Origin: Streptococcus toyakuensis
GTDB lineage: Bacteria; Bacillota; Bacilli; Lactobacillales; Streptococcaceae
NCBI RefSeq assembly: GCF_024346585.1
Contig: NZ_AP024523.1
Span: forward strand, 939,001-1,003,000
Reading direction: 5' to 3'
DNA length: 64,000 nucleotides
In this document: positions 35,435-45,805 of the stretch, in pieces
How positions within the stretch are numbered: position 1 is the stretch's first letter
Layout of the letters: each line of letters begins with the position of its first letter
Notes under the pieces: model-generated
What the model was told of the DNA's origin: nothing
The model's database searches: none
The model's input: only the letters and a program-made list of their open reading frames with translations
Program-made: the position numbers and the translations under genes

Positions 35435-36232
35435 ATGTTAGATAATATTTCTAAGAATATCTCGAATTGGTCATCAGGTCGAATTTGCAGTATACTGGAG
35501 GTTTTTATTTTATTTTATCTACGTTGGATAATTATAGCAACAGCAATTAGTTTATTATTCGTAAAATCAACCGTCTTGACTACATTATTGCTTATATTTC
35601 TAACATTACTGACTATTATCGTTGTAATAACTCATTTTTTAGTAAATCACGTTGCAGAAGTTATTTTATACGAGCAAGTGAATTTTATAAAATATATTTC
35701 CCTTTTAACTGAAACTTATGAAAGGCGTCCTGATAATAGAACAGGGAATTTAAATGCATTAAATCTGGGTTTAGCAAGGTGTGCTTTCTATCAAGGGAAT
35801 TTTAGTGAGGCAATCCAATATGCTGAACGAATAAGTGTTAAAAGTTCTAAATTGAATTTGAAACGTATTTATGAACTAAACATCGTATTTATAGAATCAT
35901 TATCATACCTTTATTTAAGGGAGAGAGATGAAATTTCTAAACTTTTAGTATCTTGCGATTGGGAAAAAATTAAAAGAATTGATAAAAATAGAATGTTGGA
36001 TTTAATTGAACCAGTATCAAAAATACTCAATGGAGAAGTTACAGACTACTTCGACACCACCGAACCAGAAAATAAGTTGGCTCGAATCATGTTTTCTTAT
36101 TATGGCGCTCTCAATGCCCAATTAAAAGGAGATGAAGCTCGTGCTCGTAGTTTGTTTGAAAGCATAGCCCATGAAAATCCAGAGCTCTTTTATGTTCAGG
36201 AAGCGCAGAAATATTTAGAATTAGTGAAATGA
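35435..36232 (+). CDS. Unassigned membrane protein with conserved C-terminal cassette, copy 1
   Basis: A 265-aa protein. An amphipathic N-terminus (1-20) is followed by two adjacent membrane helices (about 23-45 and 47-70) and a cytoplasmic-looking helical region with TPR-like character ([21 protein letters not shown]). From about residue 203 it carries a cassette nearly identical to the next two genes: [53 protein letters not shown]. The rest is unlike them. The 5' three-quarters are very A/T-rich, the cassette much less so, suggesting a mosaic gene. I know no function. The next copy starts after 9 bases. Confidence 0.75.
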   Translation: MLDNISKNISNWSSGRICSILEVFILFYLRWIIIATAISLLFVKSTVLTTLLLIFLTLLTIIVVITHFLVNHVAEVILYEQVNFIKYISLLTETYERRPDNRTGNLNALNLGLARCAFYQGNFSEAIQYAERISVKSSKLNLKRIYELNIVFIESLSYLYLRERDEISKLLVSCDWEKIKRIDKNRMLDLIEPVSKILNGEVTDYFDTTEPENKLARIMFSYYGALNAQLKGDEARARSLFESIAHENPELFYVQEAQKYLELVK

Positions 36233-36241
36233 GAATAATAT

Positions 36242-37048
36242 ATGAAATTAGTAAAAAAAATAGTCAGTTCAGCGACGGAGGATATCTTACTTCAAATAGA
36301 AACTATTATTCAACTTAGTTCAGTCTTAGGAATATCTTTGGGAGTGATAGCAGTGATTCTAGAATCTAAAGGTAATGAAAAATTATGGTCGTTAATATTT
36401 ATATCATTGATGTTGGGATTCCTTATTCTTGTTTTATATTTACGAGTTGTGTCCAACAAGGTTATCTATTTAATGTTACACGATTCTATTGATCTTAAGC
36501 TATATGAAGACATGTTAAGAGTTCAATCAGAAAAATCTATTAAGCCCTTTAGAGCAACATATCGTGAGAATTACCAAATTATCCAAGGTCGAGTGGCTTA
36601 TTTAAAAGGAGATTTTCAAGCTGCCAAGGAAAATATGTCCAAATATGATTTGAAAAAAATTTGGAAGAGATTCAGAACCCCTGCGTTTTTAATATCAAGC
36701 TTTGAACTATTAACAGTTTCCATTCATCTCCAAGATGTGCAAGATATTGCTTTCTTTGAGGAACAATTGTCCAAGGCACCAGATTTTAAAGGAGGCAAAG
36801 CTACACTTGTTGCTCAAGCCCAAGCCATAAAAGATATTGTGTTCAATAAAGAAGCGAACGACTACTTCGACATTACTGAACCAGAAAGTAAGTTAGCTCG
36901 AATCATGTTTTCTTATTACGGCGCTCTCAATGCCCAATTAAAAGGAGATGAAGCTCGTGCCCGAAGTTTGTTTGAAAGTATCGCCCATGAAAATCCAGAA
37001 CTCTTTTATGTTCAGGAAGCGAAGAAATATTTAGAATCAGTGAAATGA
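36242..37048 (+). CDS. Unassigned membrane protein with conserved C-terminal cassette, copy 2
   Basis: A 268-aa protein. The N-terminal segment is [20 protein letters not shown], followed by two membrane helices (about 20-40 and 48-70, [15 protein letters not shown] and [20 protein letters not shown]), then a helical, TPR-like cytoplasmic part ([20 protein letters not shown]). The C-terminal cassette is that of copy 1. Over almost its whole length it is near-identical to copy 3; the central and N-terminal parts do not resemble copy 1. Translation probably depends on the preceding gene (9-base gap, weak ribosome site). Confidence 0.75.
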   Translation: MKLVKKIVSSATEDILLQIETIIQLSSVLGISLGVIAVILESKGNEKLWSLIFISLMLGFLILVLYLRVVSNKVIYLMLHDSIDLKLYEDMLRVQSEKSIKPFRATYRENYQIIQGRVAYLKGDFQAAKENMSKYDLKKIWKRFRTPAFLISSFELLTVSIHLQDVQDIAFFEEQLSKAPDFKGGKATLVAQAQAIKDIVFNKEANDYFDITEPESKLARIMFSYYGALNAQLKGDEARARSLFESIAHENPELFYVQEAKKYLESVK

Positions 37049-37057
37049 GAGTAATAT

Positions 37058-37858
37058 ATGAAATTGATTGAAAAAATAGTAAGTAGGGCGACAGAAAACA
37101 CTCTGTTACAAATAGAAACTATTAGTCAACTTAGTTCAGTCTTAGGAATATCTTTGGGAGTGATAGCAGTGATTCTAGAATCTAAAGGTAATGAAAAATT
37201 ATGGTCGTTAATATTTATATCATTGATGTTGGGATTCCTTATTCTTGTTTTATATTTACGAGTTGTGTCCAACAAGGTTATCTATTTAATGTTACACGAT
37301 TCTATTGATCTTAAGCTATATGAAGACATGTTAAGAGTTCAATCAGAAAAATCTATTAAGCCCTTTAGGGCAACATATCGTGAGAATTACCAAATTATCC
37401 AAGGTCGAGTGGCTTATTTAAAAGGAGATTTTCAAGCTGCCAAGGAAAATATGTCCAAATATGATTTGAAAAAAATTTGGAAGAGATTCAGAACCCCTGC
37501 GTTTTTAATATCAAGCTTTGAACTATTAACAGTTTCCATTCATCTCCAAGATGTGCAAGATATTGCTTTCTTTGAGGAACAATTGTCCAAGGCGCCAGAT
37601 TTTAAAGGAGGCAAAGCTACACTTGTTGCTCAAGCCCAAGCCATAAAAGATATTGTGTTCAATAAAGAAGTGAACGACTACTTTAACATTACTGAGCCAG
37701 AAAGTAAGCTAGCTCGAATCATGTTTTCTTATTACGGCGCTCTCAATGCCCAATTAAAAGGAGATGAAGCTCGTGCCCGTAGTTTGTTTGAAAGTATCGT
37801 CCATGAAAATCCAGAGCTCTTTTATGTTCAGGAAGCTAGGAAGTATTTAGAAAAATAA
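37058..37858 (+). CDS. Unassigned membrane protein with conserved C-terminal cassette, copy 3
   Basis: A 266-aa protein, a recent duplicate of copy 2: apart from the first 25 residues ([20 protein letters not shown]) and a few changes (for example [12 protein letters not shown] for [12 protein letters not shown]) they are the same. It has two membrane helices and the C-terminal TPR-like cassette ending in ARKYLEK. No neighbouring enzyme or regulator explains the array. Candidate roles (immunity, envelope scaffold, decoy paralogues) are not supported beyond architecture. truB follows after 73 bases with its own probable start region. Confidence 0.75.
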   Translation: MKLIEKIVSRATENTLLQIETISQLSSVLGISLGVIAVILESKGNEKLWSLIFISLMLGFLILVLYLRVVSNKVIYLMLHDSIDLKLYEDMLRVQSEKSIKPFRATYRENYQIIQGRVAYLKGDFQAAKENMSKYDLKKIWKRFRTPAFLISSFELLTVSIHLQDVQDIAFFEEQLSKAPDFKGGKATLVAQAQAIKDIVFNKEVNDYFNITEPESKLARIMFSYYGALNAQLKGDEARARSLFESIVHENPELFYVQEARKYLEK

Positions 37859-37931
37859 GCTGATATAGTTTTAAAATCTGTCTAAGATAGAATATGTTGA
37901 TGTAAAGTGAAAAGGGAATTAGAAAGCAAAA

Positions 37932-38810
37932 ATGAACGGTATTATCAACTTAAAAAAAGAAGCGGGCATGACCTCGCATGATGCGGTTTTTAAACTGCGT
38001 AAGATTTTGGGAACCAAGAAGATTGGTCATGGTGGAACCTTGGATCCGGATGTGGTGGGTGTTTTGCCCATTGCGGTTGGCAAGGCAACACGCATGGTCG
38101 AGTTTATGCAGGATGAGGGCAAGGTCTATGAGGGGGAAATCACTCTGGGCTATTCCACGACGACAGAGGATGCTAGTGGGGAAGTGGTCGCAGAGACACC
38201 TGTTTTATCGCCCTTGGATGAAAAGCTTGTTGATGAAGCAATCGCCAGTCTGACTGGGCCTATTACCCAGATTCCACCTATGTATTCGGCTGTAAAGGTC
38301 AATGGTCGCAAGCTTTATGAGTATGCGCGTGCTGGCCAAGAAGTGGAGCGTCCAGAACGTCAGGTGACCATTTATCAATTTGAGCGGACAAGTCCGATTT
38401 CTTATGAGGGGAATCTTGCACGCTTTACTTTTCGTGTAAAATGCAGTAAAGGGACTTACATCCGTACATTGTCAGTTGATTTGGGAGAGAAGCTTGGTTA
38501 TGCGGCCCATATGTCTCACCTGACTCGAACTAGTGCAGCTGGTTTACAGTTAGAAGATGCTCTTACCTTGGAAGAAATTGCTGCAAAAGTGGGGGCTGGC
38601 CAATTGGACTTTCTTCATCCTCTAGAGATTGGGACAGGAGACCTTGTCAAAGTTTTCCTAACTCAAGAAGAGGCTACAGAAGTACGCTTTGGTCGTTTTA
38701 TTGAGTTAGAACAGTCGGATAAGGAATTAGCTGCTTTTGAAGGAGATAAATTGTTAGCTATTCTAGAAAAACGGGACAATCTCTACAAGCCAAGGAAGGT
38801 TTTTAGCTAG
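37932..38810 (+). CDS. truB: tRNA pseudouridine-55 synthase
   Basis: A 292-aa TruB, which makes pseudouridine 55 in the T loop of tRNAs. The catalytic Asp is residue 38 in [14 protein letters not shown]. Further family motifs are [20 protein letters not shown] and [15 protein letters not shown]. The length is normal. The local DNA is richer in G/C than the array before it, marking the return to core genome. The ribosome site is weak (GAAAGCAAAA). udk follows under its own promoter. Confidence 0.97.
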   Translation: MNGIINLKKEAGMTSHDAVFKLRKILGTKKIGHGGTLDPDVVGVLPIAVGKATRMVEFMQDEGKVYEGEITLGYSTTTEDASGEVVAETPVLSPLDEKLVDEAIASLTGPITQIPPMYSAVKVNGRKLYEYARAGQEVERPERQVTIYQFERTSPISYEGNLARFTFRVKCSKGTYIRTLSVDLGEKLGYAAHMSHLTRTSAAGLQLEDALTLEEIAAKVGAGQLDFLHPLEIGTGDLVKVFLTQEEATEVRFGRFIELEQSDKELAAFEGDKLLAILEKRDNLYKPRKVFS

Positions 38811-38881
38811 TCTAACTGGGGTGTAAGGAGTGTTGTTTCCCCTAGATTATCCAAACCAGACTATAAATTTTGTAAAAAATA

Positions 38882-38890
38882 TGATAGAAT
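38882..38890 (+). promoter_or_regulatory. Extended -10 promoter of udk
   Basis: TGATAGAAT, 29 bases before the udk ATG. Confidence 0.55.
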
Positions 38891-38919
38891 AGACGACGGA
38901 TAAAAAAACGGAGGATAGC

Positions 38920-39558
38920 ATGCAAAATAGACCAATCATTATCGGAGTGACAGGTGGTTCTGGTGGTGGTAAGACCAGTGTTTCAAGAGCCATTTTATCG
39001 CATTTTCCTGATGAAAAGATTTCCATGATTGAGCATGATTCATACTACAAGGATCAGTCTCATTTGACCTTTGAAGAGCGTGTCAAAACCAACTACGACC
39101 ATCCTTTTGCCTTTGATACAGACTTGATGATCGGGCAGATTAAGGAATTGTTGGCAGGGCGTCCGGTGGACATCCCGACCTATGACTATACAGAACATAC
39201 ACGAAGTAGCAAGACCTATCGTCAAGAACCTCAAGATGTCTTTATCGTTGAGGGGATTTTGGTCTTGGAGGACAAGCGTCTGCGCGATTTGATGGATATT
39301 AAGATTTTTGTGGATACGGATGATGATGTGCGCATTATTCGTCGTATCAAGCGTGATATGGAAGAGCGTGGCCGTAGCCTTGATAGTGTTATTGACCAGT
39401 ATTTAGGCGTAGTCAAACCTATGTACCATCAGTTTATCGAGCCAACCAAGCGTTATGCGGATATTGTCATTCCTGAGGGAGTCAGTAACACAGTGGCTAT
39501 CGATCTTTTGACAACCAAGATTGCAAAGATTTTGGAAGAAGCTCGAAACAGCAAATAA
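38920..39558 (+). CDS. udk: Uridine kinase
   Basis: A 212-aa uridine/cytidine kinase of pyrimidine salvage (uridine to UMP). The P-loop is [14 protein letters not shown] at the N-terminus. EHDSYYKD and NYDHPFAFD are substrate-binding motifs, and the acidic motif [15 protein letters not shown] is in the lid region. The ribosome site CGGAGG is close to ideal. Flanked by its own promoter and a terminator. Confidence 0.97.
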   Translation: MQNRPIIIGVTGGSGGGKTSVSRAILSHFPDEKISMIEHDSYYKDQSHLTFEERVKTNYDHPFAFDTDLMIGQIKELLAGRPVDIPTYDYTEHTRSSKTYRQEPQDVFIVEGILVLEDKRLRDLMDIKIFVDTDDDVRIIRRIKRDMEERGRSLDSVIDQYLGVVKPMYHQFIEPTKRYADIVIPEGVSNTVAIDLLTTKIAKILEEARNSK

Positions 39559-39566
39559 ACAGATGT

Positions 39567-39587
39567 GGAGGCCCTGCCTCCTTTTTC
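39567..39587 (+). terminator. Terminator of udk
   Basis: GGAGGC-cct-GCCTCC stem followed by five T residues. Confidence 0.88.
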
Positions 39588-39636
39588 TATTTTTCCCTCA
39601 TAATGGTACATAAATGGAGATTTTTAGGCATATTTT

Positions 39637-39645
39637 TGGTATAAT
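39637..39645 (+). promoter_or_regulatory. Extended -10 promoter of the xseA operon
   Basis: TGGTATAAT, 40 bases before the preferred xseA ATG. Drives xseA-xseB-ispA-tlyA-argR-recN, all overlapping or nearly so. Confidence 0.65.
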
Positions 39646-39685
39646 AATACCCATGGAAAAGCAAGAAAATGAATAGTAGGTGGAG

Positions 39686-41026
39686 ATGGAAAAGTATTTA
39701 TCGGTAACAACTTTGACCAAGTATCTGAAAATGAAATTCGATAAAGACCCTTACTTGGAACGGGTCTATTTAACTGGTCAAGTTTCCAACTTTCGTAAAC
39801 GACCTACTCACCAATATTTCTCCTTAAAAGATGACCACGCAGTCATTCAAGCGACCATCTGGTCTGGAATTTATCAGAAATTAGGTTTTGACCTGGAAGA
39901 AGGAATGAAAATCAATGTGATTGGACGTGTGCAGGTCTATGAACCAAGTGGTAGCTACTCCATCATCATTGAAAAGGCAGAGCCTGATGGAGTTGGTGCG
40001 CTTGCGATTCAGTTTGAACAACTCAAGAAAAAATTGACAGAAGAAGGCCTGTTTCAAGAACGTTTCAAGCAACCTCTGCCCCAATTTTCTAAGAGAATTG
40101 GTGTAGTAACCAGTCGCAGTGGAGCCGTTATTCGAGATATTATCACGACCGTCAGTAGGCGATTTCCAGGTGTCGATATTCTGCTCTATCCGACCAAGGT
40201 TCAAGGTGAAGGTTCTGCGGAGGAAATTGCTCGAAATATTGCGCGTGCTAATCAACGAGACGATTTGGATTTGCTGATTATTGGTCGTGGTGGAGGTTCC
40301 ATAGAGGATCTCTGGGCTTTTAACGAGGAAATTGTGGTACGAGCTATTTTTGAGTCTCGTTTGCCAGTTATCTCTAGTGTGGGGCATGAGACAGATGTGA
40401 CTTTAGCAGATTTTGTGGCAGATCGCCGCGCTGCGACGCCAACAGCTGCGGCTGAACTGGCAACACCTGTGACCAAGTTGGATTTATTAACTCATTTGCA
40501 AAATCAGGAAAAACGAATGGCAACAGCAGTCCGAAATGTCCTATCTAAGAAACAAGAAGCTTTGAAAAAATGCAGTCAGTCTGTTATCTTTAGACAGCCA
40601 GAGCGCTTGTATGATGGCTATTTGCAACGCTTGGATCAGCTGCAACTGCGCTTAAAACAAAGTTTGCGAACACGGATTTCTGATAACAAACAAGTCGTCC
40701 AAGAAAGGACGCATCGACTGGTACAATTATCACCTGTTACTAAAATACAACGTTATCAAGATCGTCTTGGTCAGTTGGACAAGCTCCTCCGTAGCCAAAT
40801 GGCTTTGGTTTATGATGCCAAGGTTACTGAGGTGAAACGACTTTCGGAAGCCTTGCTGATGTTGGATACCAGTCGAATCGTGGCGCGTGGCTATGCTATT
40901 GTCAAAAAAGAAGAGTCCGTAGTTGATTCGGTTGAAAATTTGAAGAAAAAAGACCAAGTGACGCTTTTGATGCGAGATGGTCAAGTAGAATTAGAGGTTA
41001 AAGATGTCAAAACAAAAGAAATTTGA
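39686..41026 (+). CDS. xseA: Exodeoxyribonuclease VII large subunit
   Basis: A 446-aa large subunit of exonuclease VII, which degrades single-stranded DNA. The ATG at 39686 ([14 protein letters not shown]) gives the family length; a GTG two codons earlier is possible because the AGGTGGAG site is very close. Order: N-terminal OB fold (1-100), catalytic domain with [14 protein letters not shown] and [31 protein letters not shown], then a coiled-coil region (about 270-400) and [12 protein letters not shown]. It overlaps xseB by 23 bases. Confidence 0.96.
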   Translation: MEKYLSVTTLTKYLKMKFDKDPYLERVYLTGQVSNFRKRPTHQYFSLKDDHAVIQATIWSGIYQKLGFDLEEGMKINVIGRVQVYEPSGSYSIIIEKAEPDGVGALAIQFEQLKKKLTEEGLFQERFKQPLPQFSKRIGVVTSRSGAVIRDIITTVSRRFPGVDILLYPTKVQGEGSAEEIARNIARANQRDDLDLLIIGRGGGSIEDLWAFNEEIVVRAIFESRLPVISSVGHETDVTLADFVADRRAATPTAAAELATPVTKLDLLTHLQNQEKRMATAVRNVLSKKQEALKKCSQSVIFRQPERLYDGYLQRLDQLQLRLKQSLRTRISDNKQVVQERTHRLVQLSPVTKIQRYQDRLGQLDKLLRSQMALVYDAKVTEVKRLSEALLMLDTSRIVARGYAIVKKEESVVDSVENLKKKDQVTLLMRDGQVELEVKDVKTKEI

Positions 41027-41216
41027 GGAAAATCTAGCAGAACTGGAAACCATTGTCCAAAGTTTGGAAAATGGTGAAATTGCTCTGGAAGATGCGATTG
41101 CTGCCTTTCAAAAGGGCATGATCTTGTCAAAAGAGCTCCAAGCGACGCTGGACAAGGCTGAAAAGACCTTGGTCAAGGTCATGCAAGAAGACGGAACAGA
41201 AAGTGATTTTGAATGA
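41004..41216 (+). CDS. xseB: Exodeoxyribonuclease VII small subunit
   Basis: A 70-aa helical protein that binds Xse[21 protein letters not shown] and [12 protein letters not shown] are typical of the family. The start lies inside xseA and the stop overlaps ispA by four bases (ATGA), indicating translational coupling. Confidence 0.96.
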   Translation: MSKQKKFEENLAELETIVQSLENGEIALEDAIAAFQKGMILSKELQATLDKAEKTLVKVMQEDGTESDFE

Positions 41217-42088
41217 AAAAGCAAGAAAAATTAGCTCTTGTTGAGTCGGCTTTGGAAGACTTTTATGGAGACCAGCAGTTTGCCTCTAGTTTGCGAGAGT
41301 CTGTTCTCTATTCCATTCATGCTGGTGGCAAGCGTATTCGGCCTTTTCTCTTGTTAGAAGTTTTGGAAGCCTTGCATATTGCAATCAAACCTGCTCATGC
41401 GCAGGTGGCTGCGGCCTTGGAAATGATTCATACAGGGAGCTTGATTCATGATGATCTTCCAGCTATGGATGATGATGATTACCGTCGGGGACGTTTGACC
41501 AATCATAAGAAATTTGGTGAAGCTATGGCCATTTTGGCTGGAGATGCTTTATTCCTAGATCCTTATGCTTTGATAGCGCAGGCAGATTTGCCAAGTCAGA
41601 TCAAGGTGGACTTGATTGCCAACTTATCTCTTGCTTCAGGTAGTCTGGGTATGGTGGCAGGGCAGGTTTTGGACATGGAGGGTGAACACCAAATTCTGAC
41701 TTTGGAAGAACTTCAGACCATTCATGCCAATAAGACTGGAAGACTACTAGCCTATCCCTTCCAAGCTGCTGCTATTATAGCCGAATTGTCACCTGAAATG
41801 CAGGTGAAGCTGAAAACTGTTGGTGAATTGATTGGTCTTGCTTTTCAAGTTCGAGATGATGTGTTAGATGTGACCGCCAGTTTTGAGGAAATCGGCAAGA
41901 CGCCACAAAAGGACCTGCAGGCAGAAAAGTCAACCTATCCAGCCTTGTTGGGCTTGGAAGAGGCTATTGCCTTTTGTAACCAAACCTTGGACCAAGCTAA
42001 TGCCAAATTAGAAGATATTGCCCAGCAGGTTCCTTTTGAGATAGAATCGATTGTGAAAGTAGTAGAAAGTTTGAGAATCAATGGCTAA
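41213..42088 (+). CDS. ispA: Polyprenyl diphosphate synthase (farnesyl/geranyl type)
   Basis: A 291-aa short-chain isoprenyl diphosphate synthase that joins isopentenyl units towards farnesyl diphosphate, the precursor of undecaprenyl lipid carrier. The first Asp-rich motif is [15 protein letters not shown] and the second [18 protein letters not shown] binds the diphosphate. It is coupled to xseB by a 4-base overlap and to tlyA by an 8-base overlap. Confidence 0.95.
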   Translation: MKKQEKLALVESALEDFYGDQQFASSLRESVLYSIHAGGKRIRPFLLLEVLEALHIAIKPAHAQVAAALEMIHTGSLIHDDLPAMDDDDYRRGRLTNHKKFGEAMAILAGDALFLDPYALIAQADLPSQIKVDLIANLSLASGSLGMVAGQVLDMEGEHQILTLEELQTIHANKTGRLLAYPFQAAAIIAELSPEMQVKLKTVGELIGLAFQVRDDVLDVTASFEEIGKTPQKDLQAEKSTYPALLGLEEAIAFCNQTLDQANAKLEDIAQQVPFEIESIVKVVESLRING

Positions 42089-42896
42089 GGAAAGAGTGGA
42101 TGTACTAGCTTATAAACAGGGCTTGTTTGAAACGAGAGAGCAGGCCAAACGTGGTGTCATGGCTGGCCTAGTCGTAGCAGTCCTTAATGGAGAACGGTTT
42201 GACAAGCCAGGAGAGAAAATCCCAGATGACACCGAGCTAAAACTCAAGGGGGAGAAACTCAAGTATGTTAGTCGTGGTGGCTTGAAACTGGAGAAGGCCT
42301 TGCAGGTCTTTGATTTGTCAGTGGAAGGAGCTACAACGATTGATATCGGTGCCTCTACTGGAGGTTTTACCGATGTCATGTTGCAAAATGGTGCCGAGTT
42401 GGTCTTTGCAGTCGATGTTGGTACCAATCAGTTGGCTTGGAAATTACGCCAAGACCCACGGGTTGTCAGCATGGAGCAGTTCAATTTCCGCTATGCTGAA
42501 AAGACTGATTTCGAGCAGGAACCGAGCTTTGCCAGTATTGATGTGAGTTTCATTTCCCTCAGTCTGATTCTTCCAGCCTTGCACCGTGTCTTGGCTGATC
42601 AAGGTCAAGTTGTAGCTCTGGTTAAGCCCCAGTTTGAGGCCGGACGTGAGCAGATTGGAAAAAATGGAATCATTCGTGATGCCAAGGTCCATCAGAATGT
42701 CCTTGAATCTGTCACAACAATGGCAGTAGAGGAAGGTTTTTCAGTCCTTGGCTTGGACTTTTCTCCCATCCAAGGTGGTCATGGAAATGTTGAGTTTTTA
42801 GCGTATTTGAAAAAAGAAGAGTCAGCAAGCAATCAGGTTCTTGCTGAAATTGAAGAAGTAGTAGAAAGGGCGCATAGTCAATTTAAAAATGAATAA
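42081..42896 (+). CDS. tlyA: TlyA-family rRNA methyltransferase
   Basis: A 271-aa protein with an N-terminal S4 RNA-binding domain (ERVDVLAYKQGLFETREQAK) and a Rossmann methyltransferase domain. The SAM motif is TIDIGASTGGFTDVM, with VDVGTNQL next and LVKPQFEAGREQIG later. TlyA proteins 2'-O-methylate rRNA; the name haemolysin A is historical. It overlaps argR by eight bases. Confidence 0.94.
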   Translation: MAKERVDVLAYKQGLFETREQAKRGVMAGLVVAVLNGERFDKPGEKIPDDTELKLKGEKLKYVSRGGLKLEKALQVFDLSVEGATTIDIGASTGGFTDVMLQNGAELVFAVDVGTNQLAWKLRQDPRVVSMEQFNFRYAEKTDFEQEPSFASIDVSFISLSLILPALHRVLADQGQVVALVKPQFEAGREQIGKNGIIRDAKVHQNVLESVTTMAVEEGFSVLGLDFSPIQGGHGNVEFLAYLKKEESASNQVLAEIEEVVERAHSQFKNE

Positions 42897-43320
42897 AAAA
42901 GAGAGACTTGAAAAAATTAGACGATTTGTGACAGATTATCAAATCGGTACACAAGAAGAAATTGTAGAACACTTGAAAGAAGCAGGAATCACTGCTACTC
43001 AGGCAACGGTATCACGGGATATCAAAGAACTAGGTATTGTCAAAATTCCTTTGAGAGACAACACCTATGTCTATGAATTGCCAAAATCAATCGTAAAAAG
43101 TTTGCAACTGGCTGAAGACAATATCGAATCGGCTGAATTGATGGATAAGATGATTAATCTCCAAGTCATCCCAGGAAATACTGCTTTTGTAAAAGCTCAG
43201 TTAATCGAGACTTTTGCGGACAAGATTTTTAGCTGTTTGGCTGATGATAGTTCGATTTTAGTCATTGCCAGAAGTGAAAATCTAGCTGAGGAAATCTTTG
43301 AACAAGTAAAAAATTGGTAG
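42889..43320 (+). CDS. argR: Arginine repressor ArgR
   Basis: A 143-aa ArgR-family repressor. The winged helix contains ATQATVSRDIKELGIVKIP, and the C-terminal domain has CLADDSSILVIARS, the region that binds arginine and forms hexamers. It is embedded in the xse-isp-tly-recN cluster with 8-base overlap upstream and 6 bases before recN, an arrangement shared by many Firmicutes. It is the second ArgR paralogue of the window. Confidence 0.93.
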   Translation: MNKKERLEKIRRFVTDYQIGTQEEIVEHLKEAGITATQATVSRDIKELGIVKIPLRDNTYVYELPKSIVKSLQLAEDNIESAELMDKMINLQVIPGNTAFVKAQLIETFADKIFSCLADDSSILVIARSENLAEEIFEQVKNW

Positions 43321-43326
43321 GTCTAT

Positions 43327-44997
43327 ATGTTACTTGAAATTTCGATAAAAAACTTTGCCATTATTGAGGCTATTTCCCTCAATTTTGAAAAGGGAATGAC
43401 TGTCCTGACTGGTGAAACGGGTGCAGGGAAGTCGATTATCATTGATGCCATGAATATGATGTTGGGAGCTCGTGCTACGACAGATGTTATTCGTCATGGT
43501 GCGCCAAAGGCAGAGATTGAGGGGCTTTTCTCAGTTGAGAATAGTCGCCTTTTACAGGAAATTTTTGATGAGCAAGGTTTGGAAATGGGGGATGAGATTA
43601 TCATCCGTCGGGAAATTCTGCAAAATGGTCGTAGTATCAGCCGTGTCAATGGTCAGATGGTTAATCTGTCTGTTTTGCGCGCTATTGGGCAACATCTGGT
43701 AGATATTCATGGTCAGCATGACCAAGAGGAGTTAATGCGTCCCCAACTGCATATTCAAATGTTGGATGAATTTGGTGATACAGGCTTTTGGGCCTTGAAA
43801 GAAACCTATCAAACGAGTTTTGATGCCTATCGAAAAATGCGTAAGCAGGTTCTGGAAGTCAAGAAAAACCAACAGGAACACAAGGCACGTATTGAAATGT
43901 TGGAATTTCAAATGGCAGAGATTGAGGCAGCAAACTTGCAAGCCGGAGAAGATCTGGCTCTCAATCAGGAGCGTGATAAACTTCTCAATCATAAAAATAT
44001 TGCGGATACGCTGACTAATGCCTGCAGTATGTTGGACAATGAAGATTTTTCAAGTCTGGCCAATGTTCGTTCAGCCATGAATGACATGGAAAGTGTCGAA
44101 GAGTATGACCCTGAATACCGTGAAATTTCAAGCTCTTTGTCTGAGACCTACTATGTCTTAGAAGATATTAGCAAACGTCTGGAAGCTATTATAGAGGACC
44201 TTGATTTTGATGGTAATCGTCTCATGCAGGTTGAGAACCGCTTGGACCTCCTTCATACCATTACCCGTAAGTATGGTGGGACTGTAGACGATGTCTTGCT
44301 TTATTTTGCCAAGATTACGGAAGAATACAATCTCTTGACAGGCAATAACCTTTCGTCTGAGGAGGACATGGAAGCAGAGCTCAAGAAATTGGAAGTTAAT
44401 CTTGTCGATTTGGCAGGTCAGCTTGCCTCTGCTCGTCATGACTTGGCTCAGCAGCTAGAAGCAGATATTAAACAAGAACTGCAAGACCTCTATATGGAAA
44501 AAGCTCAGTTTCAGGTTCGTTTTAGCAAGGGCAAATTCAGTCGTGAGGGAAATGAAATGGTTGAGTTTTATATTTCAACCAACCCTGGCGAAGATTTTAA
44601 ACCCTTGGTCAAGGTTGCATCTGGTGGGGAATTATCTCGTCTCATGCTAGCCATTAAGTCTGCCTTTTCACGTAAAGAAGGTAAGACGAGTATTGTCTTT
44701 GATGAAGTGGATACGGGAGTTTCAGGTCGTGTTGCCCAAGCTATTGCACAGAAGATTCATAAAATTGGTCAGCATGGGCAGGTTCTAGCTATTTCCCATT
44801 TACCACAAGTGATTGCGATTGCGGATTATCAATTCTTTATTGAGAAGATTAGCAATGACCATTCAACAGTTTCGACTGTTCGTCTCTTGACGGTTGAAGA
44901 GAGAGTGGAGGAAGTTGCCAAGATGTTGGCTGGTGATGATGTGACGGAAGCAGCCCTGACGCAAGCCAGAGAATTGTTGAGAAACAGGGAGAAATAA
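43327..44997 (+). CDS. recN: DNA repair protein RecN
   Basis: A 556-aa SMC-like ATPase of double-strand break repair. Walker A is TGETGAGKSIIIDAM near residue 28. Two long coiled-coil arms (about 150-380) contain the QHDQEELM loop region. The C-terminal signature is VASGGELSRLMLAIK, and Walker B with D-loop is IVFDEVDTGVSGRV. Length and order are normal. The next gene begins one base after the stop. Confidence 0.97.
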   Translation: MLLEISIKNFAIIEAISLNFEKGMTVLTGETGAGKSIIIDAMNMMLGARATTDVIRHGAPKAEIEGLFSVENSRLLQEIFDEQGLEMGDEIIIRREILQNGRSISRVNGQMVNLSVLRAIGQHLVDIHGQHDQEELMRPQLHIQMLDEFGDTGFWALKETYQTSFDAYRKMRKQVLEVKKNQQEHKARIEMLEFQMAEIEAANLQAGEDLALNQERDKLLNHKNIADTLTNACSMLDNEDFSSLANVRSAMNDMESVEEYDPEYREISSSLSETYYVLEDISKRLEAIIEDLDFDGNRLMQVENRLDLLHTITRKYGGTVDDVLLYFAKITEEYNLLTGNNLSSEEDMEAELKKLEVNLVDLAGQLASARHDLAQQLEADIKQELQDLYMEKAQFQVRFSKGKFSREGNEMVEFYISTNPGEDFKPLVKVASGGELSRLMLAIKSAFSRKEGKTSIVFDEVDTGVSGRVAQAIAQKIHKIGQHGQVLAISHLPQVIAIADYQFFIEKISNDHSTVSTVRLLTVEERVEEVAKMLAGDDVTEAALTQARELLRNREK

Positions 44998-44998
44998 G

Positions 44999-45727
44999 AT
45001 GACAGACTATTATGTAATTGGAGATGTTCATGGAAAAGCTGGGATGCTGGAAGACCTTCTCAAAACATGGGATGGTCAGACCCAGTTGCTCTTTCTAGGG
45101 GACTTGATTGACCGTGGCGAAGATAGTCGCCGTGTCCTAGAGATGGTTAAGGACTTGGTGGACAATCAAGGGGCTATCTGTTTGTCAGGGAACCACGAGT
45201 ATATGTTTTTGACATGGCTCGATAACCCAGAAGAAAGCTATGACCATTATCGTCGCAATGGTGGAGATACAACCATTAACTCTATCCTAGGTCGTCCCTT
45301 GGATGCACCAGTTGATGGAGTTGAGGATGCCAAGCGTGTTGCTACTGAAGCGGCAGACTTGGTCGAATTTATTCGTCAAATGCCGTTTGTGGTAGAGACA
45401 GACAAGTATATCTTTGTTCATGCAGGTATTGATTTGACCTTGGATGACTGGCATGAAACCACAGATTATAAAAAAGTTTGGCTTAGAAAACCATTCCACG
45501 AAGCCGAAAATTATACTGGAAAAATCATTGTCTTTGGCCATACACCGGTCTATGGTTTGTTAAAGCAAGAGCGAGGTACAGCTGAGCTTTGGACTACAGA
45601 AGATGGCAAGATTGGAATGGACGGAGGAGCTGTTTATGGTGGTGTCCTTCACGGGATTGTCTTTACTGACCAAGGAATGACAGAACATCACTTTATTGAG
45701 AATGACGGCTTTGTCGCTGAAGATTAG
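44999..45727 (+). CDS. Metallophosphoesterase, PPP/Ser-Thr phosphatase type
   Basis: A 242-aa protein with all metal-ligand motifs of the calcineurin-like PPP group: GDVHG (residues 8-12), GDLIDRG, GNHEY, and late histidines in FVHAG and VFGHTPVYG. Bacterial relatives act as protein phosphatases or diadenosine-tetraphosphate hydrolases; the substrate here is unknown. It is translationally tied to recN (ATG one base after the stop), the order also found, as I recall, in pneumococcus. Confidence 0.88.
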   Translation: MTDYYVIGDVHGKAGMLEDLLKTWDGQTQLLFLGDLIDRGEDSRRVLEMVKDLVDNQGAICLSGNHEYMFLTWLDNPEESYDHYRRNGGDTTINSILGRPLDAPVDGVEDAKRVATEAADLVEFIRQMPFVVETDKYIFVHAGIDLTLDDWHETTDYKKVWLRKPFHEAENYTGKIIVFGHTPVYGLLKQERGTAELWTTEDGKIGMDGGAVYGGVLHGIVFTDQGMTEHHFIENDGFVAED

Positions 45728-45748
45728 TACTCCTAGCAGGGTATGGTC

Positions 45749-45777
45749 TTGTCAAAATGTCAAAAACAATTTATAAT
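45749..45777 (+). promoter_or_regulatory. Promoter of lepA
   Basis: TTGTCA (45749-45754) and TATAAT (45772-45777) with a 17-base spacer. An 8-base inverted repeat CAGGGTAT/ATACCCTG (45737-45744 and 45784-45791) brackets the promoter. Confidence 0.75.
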
Positions 45778-45805
45778 AAATAGATACCCTGAAAGGAAGA
45801 GAATC

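Larger units (their letters stand above)
36242..37858 (+). repeat. 816-bp tandem gene duplication
   Basis: The two units begin at 36242 and 37058, an offset of 816 bases. From about 36290 onward the DNA is almost identical to the second unit, with scattered changes mainly at the two ends. Confidence 0.92.
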
